From Chryseobacterium aahli (lineage in GTDB: Bacteria > Bacteroidota > Bacteroidia > Flavobacteriales > Weeksellaceae), in contig NZ_JALDNB010000004.1 in the NCBI RefSeq assembly GCF_022699665.1, positions 62,001-126,000 on the forward strand: a stretch of DNA of 64,000 nucleotides. The letters are read 5' to 3'. The notes under the pieces were generated by a model. The model did no database searches. It was not told where the DNA came from and saw nothing but the letters and a program-made list of their open reading frames with translations. Shown in pieces: positions 25,886 to 34,895 of this stretch (the stretch's first letter is position 1; each line of letters begins with the position of its first letter). Position numbers and translations under genes: made by a program.

Positions 25886-25903
25886 ACTATTATAAATAAA
25901 AGA

Positions 25904-25938
25904 AAAAGGGAAAAAATTAAACTTTTTCCCTTTTTTTT
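25904..25938 (+). terminator. katA terminator
   Basis: The arms AAAGGGAAAAA and TTTTTCCCTTT around a short AT loop are followed by eight T residues. Confidence 0.9.
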
Positions 25939-25984
25939 GCAAAATAATTTTTAATTTGCAGGTTATTAAAGATATAGATCGCTA

Positions 25985-26752
25985 ATGAGCTACGAAAATA
26001 TAATTTTAAGCAGAGAAGACAAGACTGCTATCATCACCATCAACAGACCTGAAAGCCTAAATGCACTGAATGCAAAGACAATAAAAGAAATCAGTTCTGC
26101 GTTAGATGAGTTAGCGTCTGACCATGAGGTAAGGGTTATTATATTGACAGGAAGCGGAGAAAAATCTTTCGTAGCGGGAGCAGATATTAAAGAATTCAGT
26201 GATTTTAATCAAGAAAAAGCTGAAGAATTAGCAAGAAATGGGCAAAATATTCTTTTCAACAAGATTGAAAACTTATCAAAACCAGTAATTGCTGCTGTAA
26301 ATGGATTCGCTTTGGGCGGAGGTTTAGAATTAGCAATGTCTTGCCATATCAGATATGCGTCTGAAAATGCAAAGCTTGGTCTTCCTGAAGTTACTTTAGG
26401 ATTGATTCCGGGATACGGAGGTACACAGAGACTTCCAAAACTAGTAGGAAAAGGGATAGCCAACGAGATGATTTTCTCAGCTAAAATGATTCCTGCGCAA
26501 AGAGCAAAAGAAATTGGTCTTGTCAATGAAGTCTTCCCTATCGAAGAATTATTGACCAAGACGAAAGAATTAGCAAAAACAATTGCGAATAATTCTCCAA
26601 TGGCAATTTCCAGAGCAATACAAGCCACCAATCTGTCTGACACTGATAAAGGTTTTGAAACTGAAATTAAATATTTCGGAGAACTTTTTGAATTAGAAGA
26701 CAAAAAAGAAGGAGTTTCTGCTTTCATTGAAAAAAGAAAGCCTAACTTCTAA
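25985..26752 (+). CDS. Enoyl-CoA hydratase/isomerase (crotonase family)
   Basis: A 255-residue crotonase. The oxyanion-hole segments are AGADIKEF (66-73) and NGFALGGGLELAMSC, and the catalytic glutamates lie in LGLPEVTLGLIPGYGGTQRLPKL. These match short-chain enoyl-CoA hydratases of beta-oxidation or amino acid degradation. No other beta-oxidation gene lies next to it. The stop is 27 bp before the dCMP deaminase, so the run 25985-28657 (hydratase, deaminase, xerD, Nudix) looks like a transcription unit ended by a hairpin. Confidence 0.92.
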   Translation: MSYENIILSREDKTAIITINRPESLNALNAKTIKEISSALDELASDHEVRVIILTGSGEKSFVAGADIKEFSDFNQEKAEELARNGQNILFNKIENLSKPVIAAVNGFALGGGLELAMSCHIRYASENAKLGLPEVTLGLIPGYGGTQRLPKLVGKGIANEMIFSAKMIPAQRAKEIGLVNEVFPIEELLTKTKELAKTIANNSPMAISRAIQATNLSDTDKGFETEIKYFGELFELEDKKEGVSAFIEKRKPNF

Positions 26753-26779
26753 TATCACAAATTATTTCGAAAAAACGCA

Positions 26780-27211
26780 ATGCAGATGTACAATAAGTTT
26801 GACAAAGCTTATCTGAAAATGGCTCTTGAATGGGCAAAACTTTCCTACTGTGAAAGGAAACAAGTAGGAGCTCTTATCGTAAAAGATAGGATGATTATTT
26901 CAGATGGTTACAATGGTACCCCTTCTGGATCTGAGAATTGCTGTGAGGACGAAAACGGTAAAACACACTGGTACGTCCTACACGCAGAAGCAAATGCGAT
27001 TTTAAAACTAGCCGGTTCTAATCAATCAGCCCGGGGAGCGACTTTATACCTCACGCTCTCACCTTGCAAAGACTGCAGTAAGCTGATATTACAAGCAGGA
27101 ATTGAAAAACTCGTATATATTAATGCTTATTCAGATAACGAAGGAATATCATTTTTACAAAGCCATGGTATTGAAATAATACAAGTTTCCGAAAATGAAT
27201 TAAAAACTTAA
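26780..27211 (+). CDS. Deoxycytidylate (dCMP) deaminase family protein
   Basis: A 143-residue zinc-dependent deaminase. Zinc ligands and the proton shuttle are His68-Ala-Glu70 in LHAEANAIL and Pro95-Cys96-Lys-Asp-Cys99. The early RKQVGALIVKDRMIISDGYNGTPSGSENCCED, with its extra Cys and Asp, is typical of dCMP deaminases (ComEB type) rather than cytosine deaminases. It converts dCMP to dUMP for thymidylate synthesis. Start ATG has a second Met two codons later. Confidence 0.9.
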   Translation: MQMYNKFDKAYLKMALEWAKLSYCERKQVGALIVKDRMIISDGYNGTPSGSENCCEDENGKTHWYVLHAEANAILKLAGSNQSARGATLYLTLSPCKDCSKLILQAGIEKLVYINAYSDNEGISFLQSHGIEIIQVSENELKT

Positions 27212-27227
27212 AAAAAAACACAACACA

Positions 27228-28145
27228 ATGACTTGGGATGAAAAAATTAAAGATTTCGAAATTTTTCTAAGATTTGAAAGAAACTTTTCAGAAAACACAC
27301 TAGACGCTTACGTTCGCGACATCAAAAAACTTAAAGATTACGCAGAAGAAGACCTTCAAAATGTTGGTCCTGACGTGATTGCGTATGAAAATCTTCAGGA
27401 GTACATTTTCACACTTTCTAAACAGAAATTCAGTGAAAGATCACAGGCAAGATGGATCTCTTCCATAAAAGCATTTTTCAGATTTCTTTTGGAAGACGAA
27501 ATTCGTGAAGACAACCCTTCAGCATTGCTGGAAGGCCCAAAATTAGGTTTATATTTACCTGATACATTGAGCCTTTCAGATATCAACAAAATTATTGATG
27601 CTATTGAAATTCACACTGATCTTGGAAAAAGAAATCATTGCATCATCGAAGTTTTGTACGGCTGCGGAATTCGTGTTTCTGAATTGATCGATCTTAAAAT
27701 ATCCAATATCAATTTTAAAGAAAATTACATTAAAGTTGTAGGTAAAGGAAATAAAACGCGTTTTGTTCCTCTAGCAAGTTACACTGCAGACTTACTACAA
27801 AACTATATTAGTGAGGTACGTTCTGCCATTAAAATCAATAAAAAGCATGAAGACACTTTGTTTTTAAACAGCAGAGGAACCTCTATGTCTCGTGTGATTG
27901 TATTTATTATTATTAAAGAACTTACTGACAAAGCCGGAATAAGCAAGAAAATATCACCGCATACTTTCAGACATTCATTTGCTACGCATTTGCTTCAAAA
28001 CGGGGTAGACTTACGTTATATACAGGAAATGCTCGGTCATTCGAGTATTACAACAACCGCAGTTTATACGCATCTGAAAACTGAAGAACTTCGTGATGTT
28101 ATCTTAAACTATCATCCGCGAAATAAGGCTAAACTTACTGAATGA
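27228..28145 (+). CDS. xerD: Tyrosine recombinase XerD
   Basis: A 305-residue tyrosine recombinase resolving chromosome dimers at dif with FtsK. The catalytic set is visible: Arg149 in GCGIRVSEL, Lys173 in VVGKGNKTRFVPL, His245 and Arg248 in SPHTFRHSFATHLL, His271 in LGHSSITTT and nucleophile Tyr280. The N-terminal SAM-like domain spans 1-100. Length is that of the Xer core enzymes, and no integrase or mobile-element genes lie nearby, so it is the housekeeping recombinase. The 3' end overlaps the Nudix gene start by four bases (ATGA). Confidence 0.94.
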   Translation: MTWDEKIKDFEIFLRFERNFSENTLDAYVRDIKKLKDYAEEDLQNVGPDVIAYENLQEYIFTLSKQKFSERSQARWISSIKAFFRFLLEDEIREDNPSALLEGPKLGLYLPDTLSLSDINKIIDAIEIHTDLGKRNHCIIEVLYGCGIRVSELIDLKISNINFKENYIKVVGKGNKTRFVPLASYTADLLQNYISEVRSAIKINKKHEDTLFLNSRGTSMSRVIVFIIIKELTDKAGISKKISPHTFRHSFATHLLQNGVDLRYIQEMLGHSSITTTAVYTHLKTEELRDVILNYHPRNKAKLTE

Positions 28146-28657
28146 AAATATTGAAATTTTGCCCAAACTGTGGCAAAGAATCATTGAATTGGGACGGCGA
28201 AAAAAAATGGAGTTGTCCCAATTGCAATTTCAATTTATACAATAACGTTGCAGGAGCTGTTGCCGTCGTAATAAGATGTGGCGACGAAATTTATCTTACC
28301 CGACGTAATCAGGAACCTAAAAAGGGAAAACTTGACCTCGCAGGTGGTTTTGTAGATCCAAAAGAAAGCGCAGAAAACACTTGCAAAAGAGAACTTTTTG
28401 AAGAACTTCAGTTAGAAATTGACATTACAAATCTAAAATATCTAACAAGCCTTCCAAATGTTTATCAGTATAAAGAAATTGATTACAACACTATTGATTT
28501 GTTTTATGAATACCAAGTTTCAGAAAAATTTAAAGTTAATTTAGAACTCTCTGAAATTTCAGAAACTCATTGGATTCCTGTTTTGGAAATTAACCTTGAT
28601 GATATTGCCTTTGATTCTCAAAAAATATTTTTTGAAGAATACTTAAAGAATTTTTAA
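28142..28657 (+). CDS. Nudix hydrolase with N-terminal zinc ribbon
   Basis: A 171-residue protein. Two CPNC knuckles (CPNCGKESLNWDGEKKWSCPNC, residues 6-27) form a zinc ribbon like that of NudC-type NADH pyrophosphatases. The Nudix box is complete: GGFVDPKESAENTCKRELFEELQLEI (GX5EX7REUXEE form). Substrate is a nucleoside diphosphate derivative; NADH or another nucleotide sugar cannot be chosen from sequence alone. Start overlaps xerD stop by four bases. Confidence 0.9.
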   Translation: MKILKFCPNCGKESLNWDGEKKWSCPNCNFNLYNNVAGAVAVVIRCGDEIYLTRRNQEPKKGKLDLAGGFVDPKESAENTCKRELFEELQLEIDITNLKYLTSLPNVYQYKEIDYNTIDLFYEYQVSEKFKVNLELSEISETHWIPVLEINLDDIAFDSQKIFFEEYLKNF

Positions 28658-28670
28658 GCTTAAAATAATT

Positions 28671-28729
28671 TCCCACACGTTTTAAAACAACCAAAATTTT
28701 GGTAAATTTTTAAAAGGTGTGGGATTTTT
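28671..28729. terminator. Bidirectional terminator, Nudix gene versus haem-binding protein gene
   Basis: Long arms CCCACACGTTTTAAAA and TTTTAAAAGGTGTGGG (one mismatch) enclose a second palindrome CCAAAATTTTGG, with T-run on the plus side. It lies between convergent genes. Confidence 0.85.
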
Positions 28730-28738
28730 GTTTTTGGT

Positions 28739-29197
28739 CTAATAAGATTTAGACTTCAAAATTTCCTCGAAATAATTGATCAAAACAGTTCTTTCCGCTT
28801 CAGATAAATTAGCTTCGTCGTGATAAACAATATATGCGGGCATCGGCATTGATTTATTCTGAAGAGTCTGTACAGCATTTTTAAGCATATTTTCTTTCAA
28901 ATCTTTGTTGTAAGTATTCCAGACTGAAAAATTGAGATGTTCTCTTCCTTCATTCACATGATCTTTCACCGACCATGAGAAAGGTGCTATGTAAGCATAT
29001 TTCGGGTAAATTGTTTCATTAGAATGACAATCATAACAAGCGCTTTTCAATAATCCGACAACTTTTGAAGGTGATTTTTTAACTTCGATAAAGTTGACAG
29101 AACTATTTACGGGCTGATTGATCTTATCGGTGGGTATAAACTGAATCAGCGCAAAAGCCACCAGACTCCAGAACACTATTTTTTTGAATGTTTCCAT
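28739..29197 (-). CDS. Membrane-anchored haem-binding protein (Haem_bd family)
   Basis: A 152-residue protein with an N-terminal membrane segment (about 6-22) and a single c-type haem motif CYDCH at 54-58. The downstream SNETIYPKYAYIAPFSWSVKDHVNEGREHLNFSVWNTY is typical of the Haem_bd family of Bacteroidetes, periplasmic proteins thought to handle electron transfer. The C-terminal half has helices ending in ERTVLINYFEEIL. Its start codon meets the stop of the upstream Ig-like lipoprotein gene, so the two may be co-transcribed. Confidence 0.88.
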   Translation of the reverse strand: METFKKIVFWSLVAFALIQFIPTDKINQPVNSSVNFIEVKKSPSKVVGLLKSACYDCHSNETIYPKYAYIAPFSWSVKDHVNEGREHLNFSVWNTYNKDLKENMLKNAVQTLQNKSMPMPAYIVYHDEANLSEAERTVLINYFEEILKSKSY

Positions 29198-30960
29198 TAT
29201 CTCGTAAGTTGTGGCGTTCTAGTTCTTGTACCTGACTGTGTAGGATTATTTAAAGTACCATTGTTGTTATTAAAACCTGGCTGCGGTTGTTCCGTATCTT
29301 CATTATTCTTTTTAGGAGCTTCTTTAATGCCTTCAAAAGTTCTTTTATCATTGAGATCCCACTCTTCTTTAGACTCCCACAAAGGCCTCGCGACAACCAT
29401 TTTGTAATACAAATATGAATCTTCTGCAAAAACCTGATTGACGAAATCGGCTTCATCCCATCGTTTATTGCCATTATTGTCAACCAAAATTCTTACGATG
29501 TAGTCACCCGGTTTTACAATATCAAATTTAACAGCATTTCCACTGGTATATTTTTGATAAACTGCCTTTTCTGATGTATCTAATAATTGAATCCAATATT
29601 TTGTAGTTGGCGCATTGGTAAGCATAAAATTAAAACTTCCATAATTTTCAACTTTATCGGCTTCAAAATCAAATCTTTTAGACTCAGCATTCTTTTCATA
29701 ATAAGAAGAAACGGTGGTTTTAGGAATTGTCAACTGATATTTTTTCCCGGCAATAAAATCAGACTGAACCAAAATCTCGTAAGGATTTGACTCGGAAATT
29801 TTAGCTATGAAATTCTGGGTGGTAAGACTGTCTACTTTTAAAGTCCATTTTTCTGGGCTTATTTTATCCACCACATAATTTGAAACTAACCTGAAATCGC
29901 TTTTGGGAGGAAGTATAGAACCGCCGATATTATTATCGACTGTCATTGTATTTTTTGCATTATACTTATAAAAAACCGATGTAGAATCTTTTCTCTCGTC
30001 TGCTTCATAAGCAAATTTAAGATTCTCAGTAACCGTTTGTCCGATGTTGCTTTTAACTGCATCAAACCAAATTCGTGCAGAATCTGATTTTGGACTATGC
30101 GTCACTTTATAATCCTGAAGTTTTTCGTTTTTAGAAACAACTTTCACTTCACCCGGATTTCCTTCAAATGACATCAAAATACCACCCTGAATTTCTTTCA
30201 GTTCAGGTTTTTTGAATAGCTTTTTAGATGGATAAAGTTTTAAATTTAAACCTGAAATCGACTTTTCAATGTTTACCGTATCCTTTTGAAAACCTATTTT
30301 CTCCTTTCCCGGATCATAAATGGAGTTCCCATTTTCATCGTCAAATGCTATGATTTTAAATTTACCCGGAGCTAGATAATTAAGCTCGTAATATCCGTCG
30401 TCATCTACCTTTGTGATATAGTAAGGTTTCTTTTTATAATCAATAGTGTCTTTCAACTGATATAAGCCGACAACCATTTTATTTTCGCTGCTGTTCTGTT
30501 TTTTTATGGTGAAAGCGTCTTTTACTTCACCACTGATATAAAGATCATCTAACTTTTCACCTGTAGAAAAAGCAAAATTATAATATCTTAAAATATTAGA
30601 TTCGCTGTTATCAGCAATTGAATTTCCGAAATTAAAATTATAAGTCGTATTTGCCTGAAGCGTATCTGACCACTGAATGATTAAATATTTATTGGCAATA
30701 TTTGAAGGTAGAATTCTCGTGATATTCTCTATTGGCGGAGAGATGTTTAGATTTTTATTAATGTCTTTTAATGTGATGTATTCATCAAAATCTATTCTCA
30801 GTTCTTTAATATCTCTTCTCACATTGACTCTGGTCGTGTCAATATTTGAACTTAAAAACTGTGGAGCCAAAGTATCTTTCGGCCCACCAACCGGCGAACC
30901 GACTCTTGCACAAGAATACACAAGAAAACTGACAATCAGTAAGAGAAGAATTCTTTTCAT
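29197..30960 (-). CDS. Ig-like-domain lipoprotein of Bacteroidetes
   Basis: I chose the ATG at 30958-30960 (MKRILLLLIVSFLVYSC), which gives a proper lipoprotein signal with the cysteine at the lipobox; a start 12 codons upstream would bury it. The 587-residue product has GSPVGGPKDTLAPQFLSSNIDTT and FDEYITLKDINKNLNISPP at the front, the usual Big-like (SbsA-like) Ig domain. Later there are carboxypeptidase-like strands (GKFKIIAFDDENGNSIYDPGKEKIGFQ), which suggest an extra beta-sandwich, and a low-complexity Asn/Gln/Thr tail. Surface or periplasmic role not known; widespread in the phylum. Confidence 0.85.
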   Translation of the reverse strand: MKRILLLLIVSFLVYSCARVGSPVGGPKDTLAPQFLSSNIDTTRVNVRRDIKELRIDFDEYITLKDINKNLNISPPIENITRILPSNIANKYLIIQWSDTLQANTTYNFNFGNSIADNSESNILRYYNFAFSTGEKLDDLYISGEVKDAFTIKKQNSSENKMVVGLYQLKDTIDYKKKPYYITKVDDDGYYELNYLAPGKFKIIAFDDENGNSIYDPGKEKIGFQKDTVNIEKSISGLNLKLYPSKKLFKKPELKEIQGGILMSFEGNPGEVKVVSKNEKLQDYKVTHSPKSDSARIWFDAVKSNIGQTVTENLKFAYEADERKDSTSVFYKYNAKNTMTVDNNIGGSILPPKSDFRLVSNYVVDKISPEKWTLKVDSLTTQNFIAKISESNPYEILVQSDFIAGKKYQLTIPKTTVSSYYEKNAESKRFDFEADKVENYGSFNFMLTNAPTTKYWIQLLDTSEKAVYQKYTSGNAVKFDIVKPGDYIVRILVDNNGNKRWDEADFVNQVFAEDSYLYYKMVVARPLWESKEEWDLNDKRTFEGIKEAPKKNNEDTEQPQPGFNNNNGTLNNPTQSGTRTRTPQLTR

Positions 30961-30985
30961 GAATATATTTGAGCAAAAATAAACA

Positions 30986-32257
30986 TTATTCTCCAAAAAC
31001 CTCAGTTCCAGTTTTCAAAGTATCCTTATTATCATTCATAATGTGATTCAGCTTATCTTTCTGAGGCGGAAAATCTTCGAATAACCCTGAAAGCGCCAAC
31101 GCAGAATATACTTTCCCTGAATATTTATTACCAATGGCAACGATGGTCACTTTAGACTTTAAAAGATGAGCAAACACCGAGTTTGTTCCGTGCCACCATC
31201 CGTTGTGATACGTCAATTTTTCACCATTATCAAAAATTTTCATTCTGAATCCTAAGCCGTAATTATTTTGTCCTGCCTTTTCATTACTATAAGGTGCAAA
31301 AATCATCTCTTTCAGTTCAGGTTTTAAAAAATCTTTTGAAAACATCGCTTTTGAAAAACTGTACAGATCTCTTGGCGTGGTGTAAACATTTTTATCCCCA
31401 TAAATTAGATCTAAACGATCCAAAGGATATAATCTGTTTCCCCCGTAATAAAATGATTGAGCCGCAGTTGGAATGTCTTTTTCTTGAAAAATGTAACTAT
31501 TTGTCATTTTCAGAGGTGTGAAAACCATCTCCTGCATTGCTTGTGGAAAAGGTGTTTTCGTTACTTTCTCAATCAACAGAGCGAGAAGCGCAAAGTTGGT
31601 ATTGCAATACATAAAACCAGTGTCGGTGTCTCTCGCCAATTCAGGTTTATATTTGATGATCATATTCAAAACATCCTGATTGGTAATATATTTTTTTGAG
31701 AGTTCTGCCGGAGCCGGTTGAATTTTTGTGATAAAATATTCGTATTTCGGAAGCCCGCTTCTTTGGTCTAATAAAGTCTGAACCGTCACGTTCGGATAAG
31801 GAAATCCGGGAAAATATTGCGTTAAATGATCTGACAATTTTATTTTCCCTGCCTCTATCAATTTCAGCATTGCCATCGCAGTCAAAGTTTTTGAAACTGA
31901 TGCAACATGCAGAGGAGTATTTTTATCAATAGGCATTTGATTACCTTCTCTCGCAAAACCTCTGTAGTTTTCAAACAGAATATCATTTCCTTTTGCAATC
32001 AGAATTCCGCCGCTTAGGTCACTTCCTTCCCAAACTTTCTTATAATACTGATCGATATAGTTAACAATAAAGTCTTTGTTTGAAAGAATAGCATCTTCCG
32101 GAGAAAATACGTTCCCCAAATCTACATTTCCGTAGTTGGGCAGATTTGTGGTGTTTTCTGAGACAGACTCTTGGTTTTCGGATTTGTTTTTACAGGAAAA
32201 AAGGAATAAAAATAAGGTTGTAACAAGTACAAAAGTAAGCTTCTTCATGAGTTTCAA
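30986..32257 (-). CDS. Serine hydrolase, beta-lactamase class C/D-Ala-D-Ala carboxypeptidase family
   Basis: A 423-residue lipoprotein (lipobox FLFSC; Cys22 of this start; ATG at 32248 is an alternative). SxxK is Ser120-Val-Ser-Lys123 in HVASVSKTLTAM, YxN is Tyr217-Cys-Asn219, and the third motif reads HNG in TYHNGWWHGTNSV. These are the marks of the EstB/class C beta-lactamase-like group, but true AmpC-type hydrolysis of beta-lactams cannot be deduced. Likely acts on peptide or ester bonds at the periplasmic or outer surface. Stop lies 25 bp before the Ig-like lipoprotein start. Confidence 0.88.
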   Translation of the reverse strand: MKLMKKLTFVLVTTLFLFLFSCKNKSENQESVSENTTNLPNYGNVDLGNVFSPEDAILSNKDFIVNYIDQYYKKVWEGSDLSGGILIAKGNDILFENYRGFAREGNQMPIDKNTPLHVASVSKTLTAMAMLKLIEAGKIKLSDHLTQYFPGFPYPNVTVQTLLDQRSGLPKYEYFITKIQPAPAELSKKYITNQDVLNMIIKYKPELARDTDTGFMYCNTNFALLALLIEKVTKTPFPQAMQEMVFTPLKMTNSYIFQEKDIPTAAQSFYYGGNRLYPLDRLDLIYGDKNVYTTPRDLYSFSKAMFSKDFLKPELKEMIFAPYSNEKAGQNNYGLGFRMKIFDNGEKLTYHNGWWHGTNSVFAHLLKSKVTIVAIGNKYSGKVYSALALSGLFEDFPPQKDKLNHIMNDNKDTLKTGTEVFGE

Positions 32258-32342
32258 AAATGAGTGGCAATTTAATAAAACTCAAAATGAATCGTGAAAA
32301 ATCATTGTAAATTGTGAATTATTTAACATAATCCGAAAATGC

Positions 32343-33275
32343 TTAATTCAAATAAGAAGCTAAAATTTTATCAACAATTACCTGAGCTAATTTTTGTTTG
32401 CTCTGATGCGTCCAACCAGCAATATGCGGTGTCACAATAGCTTTTTCAGAGTTTAAAAGATATTTTAAATCTTCATTATCTGTCTCCAGATTTTCGAATG
32501 AAGCCTTTTCGTATTCTAAAACATCCAAACAAGCTCCTTTTACCTTTCCTGATTTTAAAGCTTTAACTAAACTTTTCGTTTCTACATTCTTTCCTCTTGC
32601 CGTATTGACAAAGTAGAAATCATTTTTCATCTCAGAAATAAATTCAGCATCCACTAAATAATTTGTTGAATCTGTCAAAGGAATATGCAGGCTCAAAACC
32701 TCAGCATTTTCTTTCAATTCTTCTAAAGAAACCTGCGTCGCAAATTCATCTGAAAGACCAGGAAGAATATCATGAAAAATTACTTTGCACCCGAAACCCG
32801 AAAGTCTTTTGGCAGTTGCTTTCCCCATATTTCCATAACCAATCAACCCGACAGTTTTCCCGAGTAATTCGTCACCACGGTTTTCTTCACGCAACCAGAT
32901 TCCGTTTTTCACTTCGTTTGAGGCAATGAAAAGTCGGTTCATTAAAATCAATAACATTCCGACAACGTGTTCTGCAACAGAATCTCTGTTTCCTTCAGGA
33001 GAATTGATCAATTGAATTCCTAATTTTTCAGCAACAGGAATATCAATATTTTCCATTCCCGCTCCCACTCTTGCAATGAATTTCAGATTTTTTGCTTTTT
33101 CTAAAAAATTTTGATCTAGAGGAATTCTGCTTCTGATGATGACCCCTTCATAATTTTCAATCTTCTGGCAAACCTCATCGTAAGAAGACGTAAAATCTTC
33201 CTCCAGAATAAAGTTTTTAGCCAAGAGCTGATCAGTAATTAGGGGATGGTTTTTATCTAAAAGGAGAATTCGCAT
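32343..33275 (-). CDS. D-2-hydroxyacid dehydrogenase (3-phosphoglycerate dehydrogenase-like)
   Basis: A 310-residue NAD-dependent dehydrogenase. The nucleotide-binding motif is VGLIGYGNMGKA; the catalytic Arg is in NTARGKNVETKSL, Glu in DVLEYEKASF, and His in TPHIAGWTHQS. No ACT regulatory domain follows, so it is the short form. It may be the SerA of the serine pathway, but serC is not adjacent, and other 2-hydroxyacids are possible. Upstream lies an acyl-CoA thioesterase gene on the same strand (50 bp). Confidence 0.88.
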   Translation of the reverse strand: MRILLLDKNHPLITDQLLAKNFILEEDFTSSYDEVCQKIENYEGVIIRSRIPLDQNFLEKAKNLKFIARVGAGMENIDIPVAEKLGIQLINSPEGNRDSVAEHVVGMLLILMNRLFIASNEVKNGIWLREENRGDELLGKTVGLIGYGNMGKATAKRLSGFGCKVIFHDILPGLSDEFATQVSLEELKENAEVLSLHIPLTDSTNYLVDAEFISEMKNDFYFVNTARGKNVETKSLVKALKSGKVKGACLDVLEYEKASFENLETDNEDLKYLLNSEKAIVTPHIAGWTHQSKQKLAQVIVDKILASYLN

Positions 33276-33325
33276 GACTTTATTTTTACAGAAAATCCGT
33301 AATGATTATCGCTTAGGGTTTGTTT

Positions 33326-33847
33326 TTAAATCGGATCTTGAAATAATTTCTTAAGTTCCACAGATTCTGATGGCTTCATTCTTCCTGAAAGAATTAGAGA
33401 AAGCTCTTTTCTTCTTAACGCGGCATCGAATCTTTCCACTTCAAGTTCGGTTTCAGGTTCCATTGCCGGGATTGGAATTGGTCTATTAAACTCATCCACG
33501 GCCACGAAAGTATAAATTCCTTTATTCGTCTGAATTTTTTTATGATTAATTGGGTCATCCAACCAAACATCAACATAAATTTCCATTGATGTTGAGAATG
33601 CACGTGAAACTTTAGATTCCATTACAACAATTCCTCCTTCTGGAATTGGATGATCAAATGAAACGTGGTTTACAGAAGCTGTTACTACTCTTCTTTCGCA
33701 ATGTCTGGTTGCAGAAATGGAAGCACAGCGATCCATTCTTGCCAATAATTCGCCTCCGAAAAGATTTCTCAACTGATTGGTATCATTGGGAAGTACGATA
33801 TTGGTCATCACCGTCAGAGATTCTGACGCTTTTTTTATTTTTGCCAT
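33326..33847 (-). CDS. Acyl-CoA thioesterase (YciA-like hotdog)
   Basis: I place the start at 33845-33847 (MAKIKKASES), because the longer form would overlap the upstream gene by 46 bp. The 173-residue protein is a single hotdog domain: ESLTVMTNIVLPNDTNQLRNLFGGELLARMDRCASISATRHC is the YciA/BACH signature with its Asn-Gly-x-Asp-type helix, and VVTASVNHVSFDHPIPEGGIVVMESKVSR continues. It hydrolyses short- or medium-chain acyl-CoA. Still overlaps the upstream HU-CCDC81-type gene by 13 bp in another frame. Confidence 0.9.
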   Translation of the reverse strand: MAKIKKASESLTVMTNIVLPNDTNQLRNLFGGELLARMDRCASISATRHCERRVVTASVNHVSFDHPIPEGGIVVMESKVSRAFSTSMEIYVDVWLDDPINHKKIQTNKGIYTFVAVDEFNRPIPIPAMEPETELEVERFDAALRRKELSLILSGRMKPSESVELKKLFQDPI

Positions 33848-34596
33848 CTTGATTTTCTTTTTTGGGAGCTTGGTTTCCAAGTTTTTGCAGCTTGTTTTAT
33901 TGAATCTTTTCTTAAAGAATCTGCCTTAAAAGCTTTTACAGAATCTGCTTTCTTTATCTGAACTGAATCAATTTTTACAGGAATTTTCTTTTCAATCCTT
34001 TTCGTTTTGGTCTGTACAGAAACGTCATCAAAAGATTTTTTTCCAAAAATCAACTCCTGCTGAGTGTATGCTAAATACAACATTCCTAAAATCGGAACGA
34101 TGAACAGGAAAATCCAAAGGATTGATTTATTGAATTTGTAATCTTTCTCTATATTTTTAGGCGTTTCGAAAGTCTCCCCTTTGTTAATATCTGAAAAGTG
34201 AATTTCTTCTAAACCATAAAAATCGGGATGATCAGATTCTAAACGGTTTCCTTTAAAATGAAGCTGTCCGTCTTCGATGAAAATAGTTCCAAGATCTTGA
34301 ATCTCCAAAACCTGCTCTGACTGTAGTTTTTTCTTCCAAAAATCAGTTTGAATCTGCAATTCATTTTCTGCTGCTTCTCTTGAAACCGCTTTCTGACTGC
34401 TGATAAACTGCACCAAATCATCAGATAAAACCTGATAATCAGAATGGAACGCAATTTTGGTAGAAGGTGGAAGGATGCTTCCGTTTTCTGAGTTGAGGAC
34501 TGCTTTAGAATTTTCCAGAGAAAATACACCAAACTTCGGAACGGTGGCCGTTCCAAATTGTTTCAAATAGTCTAAAATGTAAGCTGAAATATTCAT
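33835..34596 (-). CDS. HU-CCDC81-type domain protein with a membrane segment
   Basis: A 253-residue protein. The N-terminal MNISAYILDYLKQFGTATVPKFGVF and the following FHSDYQVLSDDLVQFISSQKAVSREAAENELQIQTDFWKKKLQ match the pair of HU-like HU-CCDC81 bacterial domains found in Bacteroidetes. A membrane segment occupies about 160-180 (LWIFLFIVPILGMLYLAY), and the tail is Lys/Ser-rich and low in complexity. HU-like folds bind DNA in classical HU, but these copies are proposed to lie at the envelope; the actual ligand is unknown. Two overlapping genes follow. Confidence 0.82.
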   Translation of the reverse strand: MNISAYILDYLKQFGTATVPKFGVFSLENSKAVLNSENGSILPPSTKIAFHSDYQVLSDDLVQFISSQKAVSREAAENELQIQTDFWKKKLQSEQVLEIQDLGTIFIEDGQLHFKGNRLESDHPDFYGLEEIHFSDINKGETFETPKNIEKDYKFNKSILWIFLFIVPILGMLYLAYTQQELIFGKKSFDDVSVQTKTKRIEKKIPVKIDSVQIKKADSVKAFKADSLRKDSIKQAAKTWKPSSQKRKSRWQK

Positions 34597-34599
34597 TTG

Positions 34600-34800
34600 A
34601 CGGCAAATTTATAACTTTTTCGTGACTTTTTCAGAGATTTGTTTGTATCATACAGTATGAAATTTGTTTCCCACGGATTACACAGATCAACACAGATCTT
34701 TTTATTTGCAAATCAACTTTACAAAGATGTTTTGCATGTCTGAACAGCTTTAAACACTCAAATCTTCTTAACCTTTGAGAGTTAATTATTTTCTCTTTTT
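34600..34800. repeat. Intergenic region with dispersed repeat
   Basis: The 298-bp gap between the HU-like gene and the TonB receptor terminator contains TTTCCCACGGATTACACAGATCAACACAGAT, which matches the form TTCC(C)CACGxATxACAxAGAT...CACAGAT found upstream of ileS. It then has AATCTTCTTAACCTTTGAG. I see no gene or promoter in it. Confidence 0.55.
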
Positions 34801-34813
34801 TAATTTAAAACAA

Positions 34814-34841
34814 AAAAAGACTGCCAAAGCAGTCTTCAAAA
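34814..34841 (-). terminator. TonB receptor gene terminator
   Basis: The arms AAGACTGC and GCAGTCTT at 34818-34837 enclose the loop CAAA; a run of T follows on the minus strand. Confidence 0.9.
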
Positions 34842-34895
34842 ATTTAATCTGAACTTTACTGAAAATATAATGATATGAAATGGTGTTTAATTTTA

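Noticed and set aside
26209..26727. 172-codon open frame on the minus strand
   Set aside because: Antisense to enoyl-CoA hydratase; Ser/Pro-rich shadow with no recognisable motif.
27228..28145. Phage or integrative-element integrase
   Set aside because: Length and motifs are those of XerD; neighbours are housekeeping genes and no attachment-site repeats or mobile genes are near.
29250..29483. Short frame inside the Ig-like lipoprotein gene
   Set aside because: Alternate frame of the C-terminal low-complexity part; no independent evidence.
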